DNA of 64,000 nt from the NCBI GenBank assembly GCA_948474755.1, contig CAOLHI010001281.1, forward strand, positions 124,001 to 188,000, written 5' to 3'. The DNA comes from Ctenosaura bakeri. Taxonomy: Eukaryota > Chordata > Lepidosauria > Squamata > Iguanidae. The notes below the pieces were generated by a model. It ran no database searches and had not been told where the DNA came from. It worked only from the letters and a program-made list of their open reading frames with translations. Position numbers and translations under genes: made by a program. Shown piece after piece: positions 44,571 to 56,005 of the stretch (positions within the stretch are counted from its first letter, which is position 1; every line of letters starts with the position of its first letter).

Positions 44571-45343
44571 CATACATCATCTGACTATTTAAAAGCCTGT
44601 TAGTCTCTGGGAATTTGGACACTATGGATTAATACAGGAAGAAGTATTGCTGAAAGTGCCTTAATAATCCATAGTAAAGCTGTGGGGCAACTGTTTGTTA
44701 GGGAGATCTCTGGGTGATCTTGTCCTTCATCTGCTCCTCTGACGAGGGCAGAAAGGCATCCCCTCCTTCCCAGCTAAAGAGGATATAATCCTGTTCCGTA
44801 TGTGAAGAGAAACAACCAGAATTGAAACAACAGAAACAACCAGACTGAGAGAGAGAAAGAGATGCGTTTGGACTAGATAGGCTTTAGGCTTGCATATGCT
44901 TTTAATTAGATCTCCAAAATGCACCAACTAGAGCCTGGTGCAAAACATGTACACTTCCAATTTAACCATTATGAGACCATAAATTTCTTCTGAGTTTGGG
45001 AATTAAATGGCACTCACTGCCCTTCCACTCAGAAATCCACTCCTGGGTACCTAGAACTTACTTCACCATAATAGTATAAGTTGGGAGGGGGCTGTGATTT
45101 TGTTGTTGCAGTCAGTCACCTAGAGATCTACCAATAGATCTAAATCTATCTTCTGCCTACCTTGCTGTAATTTAAGCCCTGGTGGCTTGGTAACAGGGTC
45201 CTTTCTCTACAAGCCTGATGTCTGAAAATGGTGTTTGGAATGGTAGTGTTTAGATGTGTTCCTCCATCAACACTCTATCTATGAACCTGTAAATAAGTCC
45301 AAACATTAGCTTCCAGCAACCTTCTAAACCTTAGAATCTAAAG

Positions 45344-45481
45344 CAGGGGTGGGAATCATGAAGCTCATCAGAAGGTGTTACACTGCAAGTCAGAGCAGCC
45401 CTAGCCAGCTTAGCCAATGGTGTAGAAGGCTGAGAGTTCCACTCCAATAACATCTGGAGGGCCACATGACTCCCACTCCTA
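45344..45481. mobile_element. hAT-like miniature element, 138 bp, perfect 8-bp duplication
   Basis: The ends CAGGGGTGGGAATC and ACTCCCACTCCTA are flanked by atctaaag on both sides (45336-45343 and 45482-45489). The interior has gccagcttagccaatgg and aacatctggagggccac. It is the same length as 5870-6007. Confidence 0.85.
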
Positions 45482-46290
45482 ATCTAAAGGAAACTGAACA
45501 CAGGAAAGCATTGCTATCCTGATACAAGTGCAGAAGAACTAAAAGGTTGGTGCAAACAGGTGAAACCAATCTTTTTCTCAAGAATTCAGAGCTACCCACC
45601 ATGGCTCTGGATGCACACTGAGACCAGGAGAACACTGCACGTGTCAGTTTCCAGTGCCCCAACCTGCACTGCCTTTGAAATTCTTCAACTAGCACACTGC
45701 CTGGCTGAAAAGGTAGGGTTTTGTGGGGAGATGGGCATCATAAGATGTAACTCTGTCATTGCAGTTCTCTCTGAAGATGCAGACTCTCAGCTTGAATTTG
45801 TGTTCATTAGTCCTCAGTTTTAAACATTTTTTAAAAAGAATCTTGGGTTACAAACTGAAATTTCCAGAAGCTGATCTCACAGCAAAGACATTTTACTTTC
45901 CTTTTTATTGCCGAAGCACATATTCCACTCGACAGAGAATATTTCTTATTCTTCAGAATCCACAGAGAGCCCCAAGGCACTTCAGTCGGTCATTGTTAAC
46001 GCTAGAGCCACTTTGGCAATTTTATCTCCAGGTAACCACATAGAAGGCAGAGAGGCAGCCTGCTCCTTTCTATCCATTATGAGAGTTAGACAGCCATTTC
46101 TTTATCACTTATGATTCTCCAGCAATTCAGCTACCCAATATTTTTAAAGCAATGCATTCCTTGCAGGGGAGACAAGTAATTTTCCAGCAATAATTTCTGT
46201 GATCAAGCTTTTTAGATGCCTACAGTGTTTTGTGCAAATCTTTTCTGATTTTAGTCCATAATCTTGTTTCTAGATCATTTTCATTACAGC

Positions 46291-46700
46291 AAAGGAGCCA
46301 GAATGGTGTAGTTTAAGGCCATTTCCACACTAGACAGTTATAGTGCTATTATTCCACTTTCAACATCCCATGGAATCCTGGGGTTTGCAATTTCGAGAGA
46401 GGCCAGCCAGTCCCTCCCTAAACTGCAAACCCCAGGATTCCATAGGATGTTGAAAGTGGAATAATAGCGCTATAACAGTCTAGTGCGGAAATGGCTTAAG
46501 TGCTAGACTGGGACTCTAGCAGACCAAAGTTCGAATTCCTCCTCAATCATGGAAACCAAGGGGGTGACCTTGGGCAAGTCATACTCTCTCAATCTGAGAG
46601 GAAGGCAATTACAAATCTCCTCTGATAAAATCTTGTCAAGGAAACTATTGGATAGGGTCACCACAAATTAAAATCTACTTGAAGGCCCACAGCAACAATA
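46291..46700 (+). repeat. Sauria-type SINE split by a palindromic element
   Basis: The head ccagaatggtgtagtttaa (to 46316) continues at 46497 with taagtgctagactgggactc. It then shows box B-like aaagttcgaattcc and ends with tacttgaaggcccacagcaa. The interruption is the 46317-46496 element. Confidence 0.85.
46317..46496. mobile_element. Palindromic miniature DNA transposon, 180-bp copy inside a SINE
   Basis: The ends GGCCATTTCCACACTAGAC and GTCTAGTGCGGAAATGGCT are flanked by taa on both sides (46314-46316 and 46497-46499). The arms are near-perfect reverse complements. It splits the SINE between box A and box B. Confidence 0.9.
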
Positions 46701-46952
46701 AAGTGCTCAACTGAACCTGCCATTCCAGCACAAAAATGATCCCAGTACAATACGTACATTTTGTCTCTCATCTCCAATTCTTGATATAACTCTTTATTAT
46801 ACAGGAAATTTAAATTATAAAAATTTCATATTTCTTCTAAAGCACTTGAACAGCCCCCATTTCATTCTAAGGTGTATCTGCCAAGTTCTGTTGTGTGTTC
46901 AGGGTACCTTAACACAAGAATCCCACATACAGCAATGAATTTCTCACTCTTG

Positions 46953-47364
46953 TGCCCTTTCCACACCGTGTGGCTACCCCACAGTCAGGACACGATGGCA
47001 GCGCTCCGTGGGTTGTACTTCTGTATGACATCATTGCAGTTCTACCTTCATCCTGTTTCCGCACATCATGTGAGCATGGTATTTGTAAAATGGAAAAAAA
47101 ATCTGTTTTACACTTACCGTTGTGCCACACTGCTACCTTTTCCAGTCCTGCGGAAGGGTGGAAGCACGCTGGCAATGCCTCCCTCCCAGTGCAGCAATGG
47201 CAAATGCCTGGGTGTGGTGCAGAAGGGAAGAGGTGGGGCCAGAGCGCTGCCCTACCACAGAGACTGGGCAAGGTCCAGAGGGAAGCATTCCTGGCGCACT
47301 TTCCTTCCCCCTCCTGGGGCTGCAGCGAAAGGAAGTCACTGAGCCTCATCATGCAGAAAGGGTC
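46953..47364 (-). mobile_element. CpG-rich terminal-repeat DNA transposon, reverse strand
   Basis: The ends TGCCCTTTCCACACCG and ATGCAGAAAGGGTC are imperfect inverted repeats. The splice-donor-like motif of this family appears on the reverse strand (cacttaccgt at 47111), so the element is reversed relative to 30292-30722. It gives several spurious open frames of up to 156 codons. The flanks give no clean duplication. Confidence 0.7.
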
Positions 47365-47596
47365 TTTGTTACCAGCTGATCTACATTTTCTAGTTTAATA
47401 AATCTTGTGTTCCTCTCATTTTATGGTGTGGACCAGTTTTTGACTAATGTCCTGCTGTAGTATCAGATTCACATGAGATGATTGCTCAGAGATAATAGGC
47501 TGGGTTTGCTATTACATTATTGTAAGCTCTTAAAATATAGGAGGGAGATATCACATTCAGGCCATTTGTTTCCTGATTCCAAGCCTCCACCAAATA

Positions 47597-47993
47597 AAGT
47601 TGGCCTTCGGCATCCATGAGTTTAACATTCACGGATTTGATTATTCACAGATTACCTGCTGCTGCCTCTGTTGCTACCCTATACCATTTATAATAGAGAC
47701 TCATAAGTCTTGCCTCATGTTCTCAGTCTCTATGCAAGCCTTGTAAGACTGAAAAAGACAGTGAATGTGAGGTGAGACTTGTAAATCCCTGTTAAAAATG
47801 CTGTACGGCAACAGCAGAGGCAGCAGCGAACCCCGCCAGCTGCCCACTTCTGCCTTGTGAAAGAACCCTGTCAGCTGAAAGGCAAAACTGGGTGACTGGC
47901 ATGCTCCCCAGCATAGCATATACATATTTGCATCTTTTCCACTTTTGTGGGAGTTCTGCACCCCTAATTCCCATGAATCTAGAGGGATGACTG
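47597..47993. mobile_element. Pogo/Tigger-like DNA transposon, 397 bp
   Basis: The left end aagttggccttcggcatcc and right end ctagagggatgactg are imperfect inverted repeats with TA on both sides. The left interior (attcacggatttgattattc) is characteristic of this family. No transposase. Confidence 0.7.
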
Positions 47994-48134
47994 TATTGTC
48001 ATCATGGTCTCAAGCTTATTTTCGCAATCTGGAAAAGAAACATTCCCAAAATCAGAGGATACTGTGGTCTGGCGGGTAAAAGCCTTGGGTTTCTCCATCT
48101 CTCTTGTAATGGCTCACTTGCTATTTCAGTACCA

Positions 48135-48164
48135 TACACACACACACATACACACACACACACA
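48135..48164 (+). repeat. (CA)n microsatellite
   Basis: A CA dinucleotide run with one TA interruption. Confidence 0.9.
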
Positions 48165-49149
48165 TTATGACTGGCATCCTGTTAGTAGCATACACACACA
48201 CCTAAGTTAACCCTATGCCTGCTTACATCTGTTTTTGGCTGCTGCAGAGGTTACAATTCCCTTCCTCCCTCCACAGTGACCAAAGCCCACCTCAGACCCA
48301 CCATAGAGACACTGAAGCCCCCACCCACCCACCTACAGCTATTTGTGTCTAGAGAAAAAGGGGGAGGGGAAGGTGGAATTGCAAAAACATCTGGCTATGT
48401 CCCTATAGCCAGCTGCAAATTGATTGCCTCGGCCACTGAAGCCTCCAGAAGATCCTGGCAGACCTCAGCATCTCTTTCCACCTGGCTATGGAGACACAGC
48501 AGATGCTTCTGCAGTCCACCTGCACTCCTCTGAGCAATAATGGCCATGGGAGGGGGGAATTCAGTAGCAATGCAGTAGATGGAGGGAGTGGTAAATGGCT
48601 CACCTATGACTGTCATCCTGTTAGTTACTCCAAACTGGAGTATGCCAATTCAATCAATTGTTTGAATTAATTATATAATTCTAATGGATTAAAAAGATCT
48701 ACCCTGGTCATGACTAAAATAAAATTTGGGCCAATGTTTTACAGACAAAATTGAGTGCTGTATTCTCACATAAAAGGTCATTTTCAAGATGCTCCCCTTG
48801 CCCGAAATACAATTCGCTGGTGTCTGTGATGCTAAATATAGATGTTTAGTTTACTTTTAGAAAAACCTGAATATGCTTAACACATTTGGTTGGAGTTATT
48901 GTTACAGCACAACAGCAAGTTAAGCAGATCTATTTTAGCAAAACTACTTTTCCCCCCATCAATGCCATAAAGGGGAAGGTTGGGAGGGAAGAGTGGCATT
49001 TCTAGTATAGTGACATGCATGATTAGTTAAGATGACTAAATGACACTGTCCACAATATCTGCCAAGACAAATAGCACTATGATCAGGCACATTAGGCAGA
49101 GTTGAAGCAGCTGCCTCAAGCAGTACAGCAGGTGCTGGAGTGGGAGGTA

Positions 49150-49370
49150 CGGTGATCCTGTATCCTGTTTTTCAGAGGACAGTCCTGTATCTGAAGGTGT
49201 CTTCTGTTTGAAGAGCTACACAGTCCAAGTCTAACTGAAATATAAAGGACCCTAAGAGAGGAGAGCAGGGCCTTGAAATTGTCCATCAACAGTTAGCATC
49301 CTGGACAGCACATTCAAAGGGCACACAGCTCACCAGTTTAGAGTCTTTCTGCCATGGTGAGATGTACTGC
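49150..49370 (+). repeat. Unclassified dispersed repeat, related to 31480-31710
   Basis: It shares the ordered motif series described for the copy in SCGN intron 9 (cagaggacagtcc through gtctttctg). No terminal repeats or coding sequence are evident. Confidence 0.5.
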
Positions 49371-49993
49371 ATTTCTTTTTAAAATAATTATGTTTAAATG
49401 TTCATTTATGTGATTTCAAAATTTACATTTTTCAAATAATTAACTGTATGCTATTTTAATGCAAATTTGTGGTCTCAGCCCTGCATTATTAAAAAAAAAA
49501 TGAATTTCCTATTTTGCTCACCATGCATAGGATACCACCTTATTTTTCCTCTCATACACATACATACACTCAAGAAATTTCCCCATGTTTTGAGACAGAA
49601 CATGGCATGCCCTGCAGCCTTTCCTGAATCCCACAAGGCAATCTTCTTTCTCCAGGGATGTGGCGAAGAAAATTATCCTCTCCCTGTTGATCAATTGCCA
49701 ATTCACTTGGCCTCTATGCCAGGAAGGAGGCGAATGCCATTCTATTCTTTACTTCAAACAGAAAAATATTGTGGGTCAGCTCTGATTCAGACAGTGATTT
49801 GCCCCAACCAATGACATGAAAAGAAGCATTGTCCCTAGTGAACAGGGACATTTGGCACACACATTGACCTAGAAGGAACAAGTCTCTCCTCCATTCTTTT
49901 TTTGGCTCTTGAAGACATTAATCTGAAAAGCGGCCAGAAATATGATGCCAAACATGACACCATAATATTTTAATTAATATACAGAATTGGGTT

Positions 49994-50012
49994 TGTGTGT
50001 GTGTGTGTGTGT
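49994..50012 (+). repeat. (GT)n microsatellite
   Basis: A short GT dinucleotide run. Confidence 0.85.
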
Positions 50013-51041
50013 TTTGTTTGTATAAGAAGAAAATATTGTTGCTGTTAATGAAAATAATTGTCACAAAACTGCCAACAAGAGTTATTGCTGAGCATCTGCC
50101 ACATAATAATAATAACCCATCATGAGATACCACCCTAATTACTAGTATTATCTCTCAAAATAGATGGCTAGCAGTTACAATAATCCAACTGGATACAGAA
50201 AGTTGTTGTTACCAAGTGGAACCTTTAATGGGGCATTGTGGTGTAATTATATGGTGGAGCAGAGCTATGAAAGGGCTGTACTGCCTCTCCTTTTGTCCCA
50301 GAGACACCAGCAGAGAGAAAGATGCTATCATTTTTCCGGCCATTAGCTGCACCTGTATCCTTGTTTTGTTTTGTTTTCATTCATTCCATGAGAGATTAAG
50401 TCTTATAGCAAAGAATGCTTGAAGACAGGGCACAAGAGAGGCCCATCATGATAATATGGATAGAGAAAAGAAGTCAAACATCTTTAGTGGCTTGCTCAGT
50501 CCACTAAGATAGTTTGTTTACAGGCTATAAGGTGTCAATGTCCTAAATAGCAAAATGGGGGGTGAGGAATAGTTTTTAGTGTGCACAGTTGGGTACAAAT
50601 TGGAATTTATAGGGGGGGAAACTCTAGGTTTCCTACTGGCTAGAACTCTGCAACCATCTTTTCACCACAAGTTATACAAGCCAAAAGGCCTTTCTACACT
50701 ATTACATCCTCCCTTATCCTAATGGCAGAGCATGGTATCCTATCTGCATGAAATTGGTGATTTGGAGGGGCGGGCAGGCAGAGGAGATCTACCACTTTGT
50801 TAAAAACAAAGAAACACACATGTCTATGGAGATGCATGCTCCAGTGAAGCAGAGGGGAAATGCAAAACCCCTAGAAAAGAATAAAGAAGTAGTAAGATTA
50901 ATAACAGGAATAAGAGCAATAAGGATAAAGAGGAGGGGGGAGAAAAAGATGTCCTTCCCACCTTCTAGAGAAGGGAAATATCTCAGTTCAGAGATAATGC
51001 TAAGCCATCATTTTTTCTAACTATGGTTCACTGGATAAACT

Positions 51042-51451
51042 GGCACCATTTCCACATGACGATGCTCTCCTGTGTTGTCCCGTTGCGATCCTGGCAGCAC
51101 CTTTTCTGAGAACAGGAACTCTCCCCTCCACATCTGACTGGCTGCCTGAGGAAAGGAGCACGAGGGGTATGCGTCTGCCTTCCACAGTGCAGTTGGGCTC
51201 TTTTGCATGCTGTGCTGGGAGAGGAAGAACCTCCATCCTGCTTTCTACCCTTCTGCACGGCAGGTAAATATGGGAGTGTCACACGATCACAGGCACTTAA
51301 TGGATTTAATCCATCAAGCAAATATCCTGTGATTACAACACACGGGGACGGGACGGCAGCTGGACTGCAATGAGGCTGTATGAAAGCACAACCTGCAGAC
51401 CGCTGCCATCCTGTCCCCATAGCAGGACTGCGATGCCATGTAGAAATGGCC
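51042..51451 (+). mobile_element. CpG-rich terminal-repeat DNA transposon, about 410 bp
   Basis: The ends GGCACCATTTCCACATG and CATGTAGAAATGGCC are inverted repeats. The body contains a donor-like GCAGGTAAATATGG near 51261. Its ends use the GGCC-ATTTCC form found on the palindromic family, which links the two groups. No clean target duplication. Confidence 0.75.
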
Positions 51452-51568
51452 TAGGATTTGATTCACTCATGTTCAAGCCAGAAAGAAAAAAAATAATCTT
51501 CTGTTCTCCCTCTATACCTGTCATAAAGCCCCTCATGGAGCCTGATGATTGGGAAGGTATCACCCATC

Positions 51569-52511
51569 TGTTACCCTGCTTGCTGGGGGTCCCTTAGGGG
51601 GATTCCCAACGCCTGTCAAAATTATCACCTGTGGGGAAAATTAGCTATGAATGCCGCTTTAGCAACGCAAAGAGGGCAGGGTAATTAAGGATCTTTTACC
51701 CAATGTTTACGGTGTCAGGCTCAGTCAGAAATCACACAAAAACGTCCAATGAATGACTTTATTGAATAGTAATAGTTCGCACTAATGCAAACACGCACGC
51801 ACACATCCAAGGACTAAAAGAAATAAAGAGTGGAAATAAGATAGAGGGATTGTTGAGAGTTTGGCAGCTTGGGGTGATACTGCACCTCTTCCTGAAGTCC
51901 TTGGTCTGGGAAGCAGCAATTGAACAGCAGCTCAGCGAAGAGATGCCAAGGAAATCGCACAGCTGTCGGGGGGGGGGGACCCAGTCAGTTGGTATAACTA
52001 GAAGTCATCATACTTCTTCTCCTTGCCTCACCTCTTGCCTAACTAGCCCAAAAACTGGGACTATTTGTAGGAGAAATTTACTTTGAAGGCAAATCCTCTC
52101 CCGGGGAAAACAAACAGGGACAGAAAAGAAAAACAACTCCACACCTGGTGTTTCTCGGAAGATAACAAGTTGTCATCCCAGTAACAGGATCTTCCTCCGC
52201 TTTGGGGCTGTGGTGTGAGTTTCTGGAGATCGATTTGATAAGGTTTTATTGCTTCCAGTGCCCAACTTTCCGGGAACACTTTTACTCCCTTCAAGTGGAT
52301 TCCTTAAAGGTTAAGGACCTTTTGTTATCACAACATGAGGTCTCCTGTGGCTACATGACTGGGGAGTTTACTGGTCTGACCTGGTTCGTTCAATCGTAAG
52401 ACTGTTATTGCCTATGTGCGCATCTGGGTGACCTCTCTGGTGGGTTAGAATAATTTTATATCAAAGTTGTAGATCCCAGGACAGGATTTACCAAGGAGGA
52501 AACACTACAAC
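51569..52511 (-). mobile_element. Solo LTR-like element, reverse strand, diverged
   Basis: It starts TGTTACCCTG as at 23257 and shares gcagggtaattaaggat- and acccaatgtttacggtgtca-like blocks with the 23-kb and 56-kb LTRs. The far end is degraded; the limit is placed near cactacaac by comparison with 23257-24158. No internal coding region is present. Confidence 0.6.
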
Positions 52512-52812
52512 CATTTTTCTTGACATTGGTTGGCTAAGAAAATGGGGTGGCGAACACAAGATCTTCAGGCTGCACTCAAGGAACCCCTGTGGACATCATA
52601 AGAGTTGCCCTAGCTTCTCTCTTTCACAGACATACTGCATTAAGATGTGTTCAGAGAGGTCTGGAGTTCTTAGAAGCAATTAGGAATAAGAATTTATCTT
52701 CAGCATAAGTTTGGAAGGTACAGCCATCATTATTCTATATCCCTTCCCTTTCTAAGGGCCCTTTCACAAAATGCAAAAAGGAAGAAGAGAGTAGAAGGGA
52801 AAAAAAGAAGTG

Positions 52813-52968
52813 TAGCAGCACCTTTAAGACAAACGTTTTTTTAGTTTAGCATGACCTTTCATGGATACAAACCCACTTCTTCAGATGCAGTACAGAGTGA
52901 AGAAATGGATTTATATCCTCAAAAGTTCCTGCTAAAATAAAATCCAGTTAGTCTTAAAGGTTCTGCTA
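52813..52968. mobile_element. Short inverted-repeat element, unclassified
   Basis: The left end tagcagcacctttaagac and right end gtcttaaaggttctgcta are near-perfect inverted repeats. The inside includes atggatacaaacccacttct. A following TA could be half of a TA duplication. Confidence 0.55.
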
Positions 52969-53025
52969 TATCTTTTTCCCCCTTCCCCCTGCCGTCCTCC
53001 TTTTTATGCTACAGGGGACTAATGT

Positions 53026-53258
53026 GGCTACTTCTTTGAAACTCACACAACACAGTTTTAGCACTATATTCCCATTTAATTCCCATGGCTTCATCCTATG
53101 GAATCCTGAGTTTGGCATTCTAGGACGGGATGTTGAGATCTCTCAGCTGAAGAGCTCCAGTGTTTCAAACTTCAAACCCCAGGATTCCGCAGAATGCGGA
53201 ATTCCACGAAGATTTAAAGTAGAATATAACACTATAACTGTGTAGTGTTGAAGTACCC
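53026..53258. mobile_element. Old diverged relative of the palindromic miniature family
   Basis: Remnants of the family arms are visible (catcctatggaatcctgag on the left, accccaggattccgcag on the right, and actataactgtgtagtgttg). The termini are degraded to GGCTACTTC and GAAGTACCC. Confidence 0.55.
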
Positions 53259-54163
53259 TAATAAAGTCATAGGCCAACTATCTTTGCCTTTCCAGACACC
53301 CTATAGAAAACCCAGAGTGAATTATCTAAACTTAATCTAGAGCATCCTAAGAGACCTGACTTGAATCAAGGAATAAATCTGGCACAGGCATTACATTGGG
53401 TAGCTAACAACGCTCCTACTAGAAGCCCAGAGCACTATGGCCTTCATTTTCATTGTTGCTGGGCTTAATTACTATCACTCAGATGGGCCACAATTTTATT
53501 AAGGTGCAGTCCACAGGAAATATCTCTCTCTTTCCAAAAAGGGGGGATAATCCTGTAACAGGAGTATAGCTACACATTTTTCATTCATTTCATGTATCAT
53601 CTTTTTTACCTGCCCTTTTTCATATACATCATCTTTTCAAACATTGCTTAGGAGTTATGTGCATAAGATTGAGTAAAGTCTCACATGCCCCTGCCTTCTT
53701 TCCCCTCCTTCTGCACACCCAGCTGGAAGAATAAGCTATTCAATTTCGCTCTCACTAATTCTTAGTTGTTGTAAAATACAAATCAAGAGTCTTGGTTTAA
53801 AACAGTACTTCTTAGTATATCAGCTATGCAGAGCTGGCAATTTTCCCCCCAGAGAGCTGTGGATGGCATCATATTTGTGTCTATTGGCTACTATTGTTTC
53901 TCTCTTTCTTAGAAATTTGTCAGAGGACCAGTATCAGTTCAGGGACCATCACTTTTGAGTAGCACTGATTTAAAACAAACTCTAAATGGCTGAACAAACC
54001 ATGAGAACAATCAGGGGTTGTTGTTGGCTTGCTTAAGACATCAGCAAGAGTTAGCTTTAAATCACAAGCCAGCAGGCTGTAGAACCTGAACTTTAAATCA
54101 AGGAATGAAGAAAAGGGAGCAGAATCCTGATTAGCATCTCTTCCCATCTCCAAAAGAGACTCT

Positions 54164-54200
54164 GGCCCTTTTCGCATGGCATTTGGCATGCGAAAGGGTC
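54164..54200. mobile_element. Minimal pair of CpG-family termini, 37 bp
   Basis: GGCCCTTTTCGCAT is followed after about 10 bp by ATGCGAAAGGGTC, a pair of terminal repeats with almost no interior. Family-like sequence (gttgcgcgattgcgagga) continues outside, to about 54245, so this may be a rearranged remnant. Confidence 0.55.
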
Positions 54201-54645
54201 TCCAAAGTGTTGCGCGATTGCGAGGAGCATTTCAGATGACATCAGATGAAAATGTCTGCAACAAGCAAGGTTTTCATTCAGAATGAAAGTGTATTTTTTG
54301 GGTTAACATGAACAGCCATTTGTTTCCTGGTTTTCTTTGTATGTATTTCTAAGATTTCTGTTTGTTTTTTAAAAAATGTATTTGCTTCTAAAATATCTAA
54401 AGAATATACAATGGCTACCCCTTTATTGCAGGGATTGACCAAGGATAGCCCATGAGCCACATGTAATCTTCAAGGGGCATTTTCATAGATTCTTGGCTCC
54501 TCCCAGACCCCAACAACAACAGCAGCCCCTGCTCTTAAAAACAGTTTAGCACAGAAAAGAGAGTTTCTCTTTCTGGAATCATCCAGGGGTGCCAGTTCCA
54601 CATAAAAATGAGACTAATCTCCCACACACCTTGTTTTGCCCTTTG

Positions 54646-54884
54646 CTTGTTGTTTTTGTCAGCCTTCAAATTGTTTCTGACTTACGACAACCCTAAGGCA
54701 ATCCTATCATGAGGTTTTCTTGGCAAGATTTGTTCAGAGGGAGTTTGCCTTTGCCTTCATCTGAGGCAGAGAGAGTGTGACTTGCTCAAGGTCACCCAGT
54801 GGTTTTCCATGTCTAAGTGAGGGTTCAGAACCTGGTCTCCAGAGCTGTAGTCCCATCTTGAAACCACTACACCACACTAACAGC
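54646..54884 (-). repeat. Sauria-type SINE, reverse strand
   Basis: Tail gccttcaaattgtttctgac, middle aaggtcacccagtggttttc, head gaaaccactacaccacacta. It is nearly full length. Confidence 0.85.
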
Positions 54885-56005
54885 CGTAACAGCCTCCAAA
54901 AAGAGAGTGTTGCGAAACCACAAATGGTCCTCCAGCTACTTCCAATGTTATTTTTACTAAGCTTTTTGCATTTCCTGCAGTTTGTGGGTCCTTGAGACAA
55001 AAAAATAGTCCTTAAAAGTTGCCACCTCTGTCTTTTTGAATAGAATGCAAATGCACAGGCTGTTTAACTGCTTTTAACAACAAATTACTAATATGGCCAT
55101 GTAACATTTCTTCTTCTTTGACAATATACATTTTTAAAGGTTATTTTATTTGCTACAGCCTCTGGGAGAATTTTATTTCCCAACCCATTGATTTAAAATA
55201 CAGAAGCTATTTTCAAACACAAATATATAACATAATATTCTACTTTTGGAAAACCTAAGTGGTGTACTTTCTACAAAGCTTTTAGATTTTTTTTTTTCAT
55301 TTTTAATGAACTGTAGAACATTTCCTGCTAACCTTTTATGCGTCCTTTTTTTAAAAAAAAATGCATTATGCTCTATTCATTCATTCTCTTTGGGATTTAT
55401 TATTGTTGTAGCTTACAAACAAAGCCAACAAATTTGCTCCAATGTATGAAAGGAAACATGGGAACATTCTGTTGTAAACAGAGGTTTTTATGTAGTCTAG
55501 ATTAATTAAAGACTTCTTTCCACCAGCCTAAAAGAAAAAGTTGGTGAGGCAAAACAGGAAGAAGGAGAGACTATCCGATAATCACATTTCTCTTATGTTC
55601 TTCAGCTGATTTATAGCTTGCATTCTCAAGGTCTAACAGAGAAGAGTTTATACAGCCTCAGTATCTGTATTTTACTGTGGCAAAGTCAGATTGACCTTTG
55701 TCTATTTTTTAAAAAATTTACTAAAAAATTTCTTCAGAATATGGTCCAGCCACACAGTGAGATCTCTCTCCTGCATTCACAAGATTAAATGGATACTTCA
55801 GAAACTGAAAAGAAATTCTTCAGCTTTGAGAGCACAAAGACCATACCTTAGACTTTAAGGAATACAAGTTTCCTCTGGAAAGGTAGATATGGTCTTTCTA
55901 TGTCAGAGCCATCAATTTCTCTTTCTCAGGGTATCTCAGACAGTCAAGTTTAAGGTCAAGATCCAACTCTGTGCCAGGTCTTTCTTCCTATCTTCTGATT
56001 ACTGC

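Noticed and set aside
46313..46499. TTAA on both sides of a palindrome, suggesting a piggyBac-type element
   Set aside because: Other copies are flanked by CTG, TGA, TCA and CTT, so TTAA is a chance reading of a TAA duplication next to a mutated terminus.
46872..47398. Several open frames of about 150 codons on both strands
   Set aside because: All lie over the CpG-rich element 46953-47364. Low stop density from high GC explains them.
7561..50012. CRISPR-like arrays or other phased repeats
   Set aside because: All tandem repeats seen are simple microsatellites without spacers, and the sequence is clearly a vertebrate genome.
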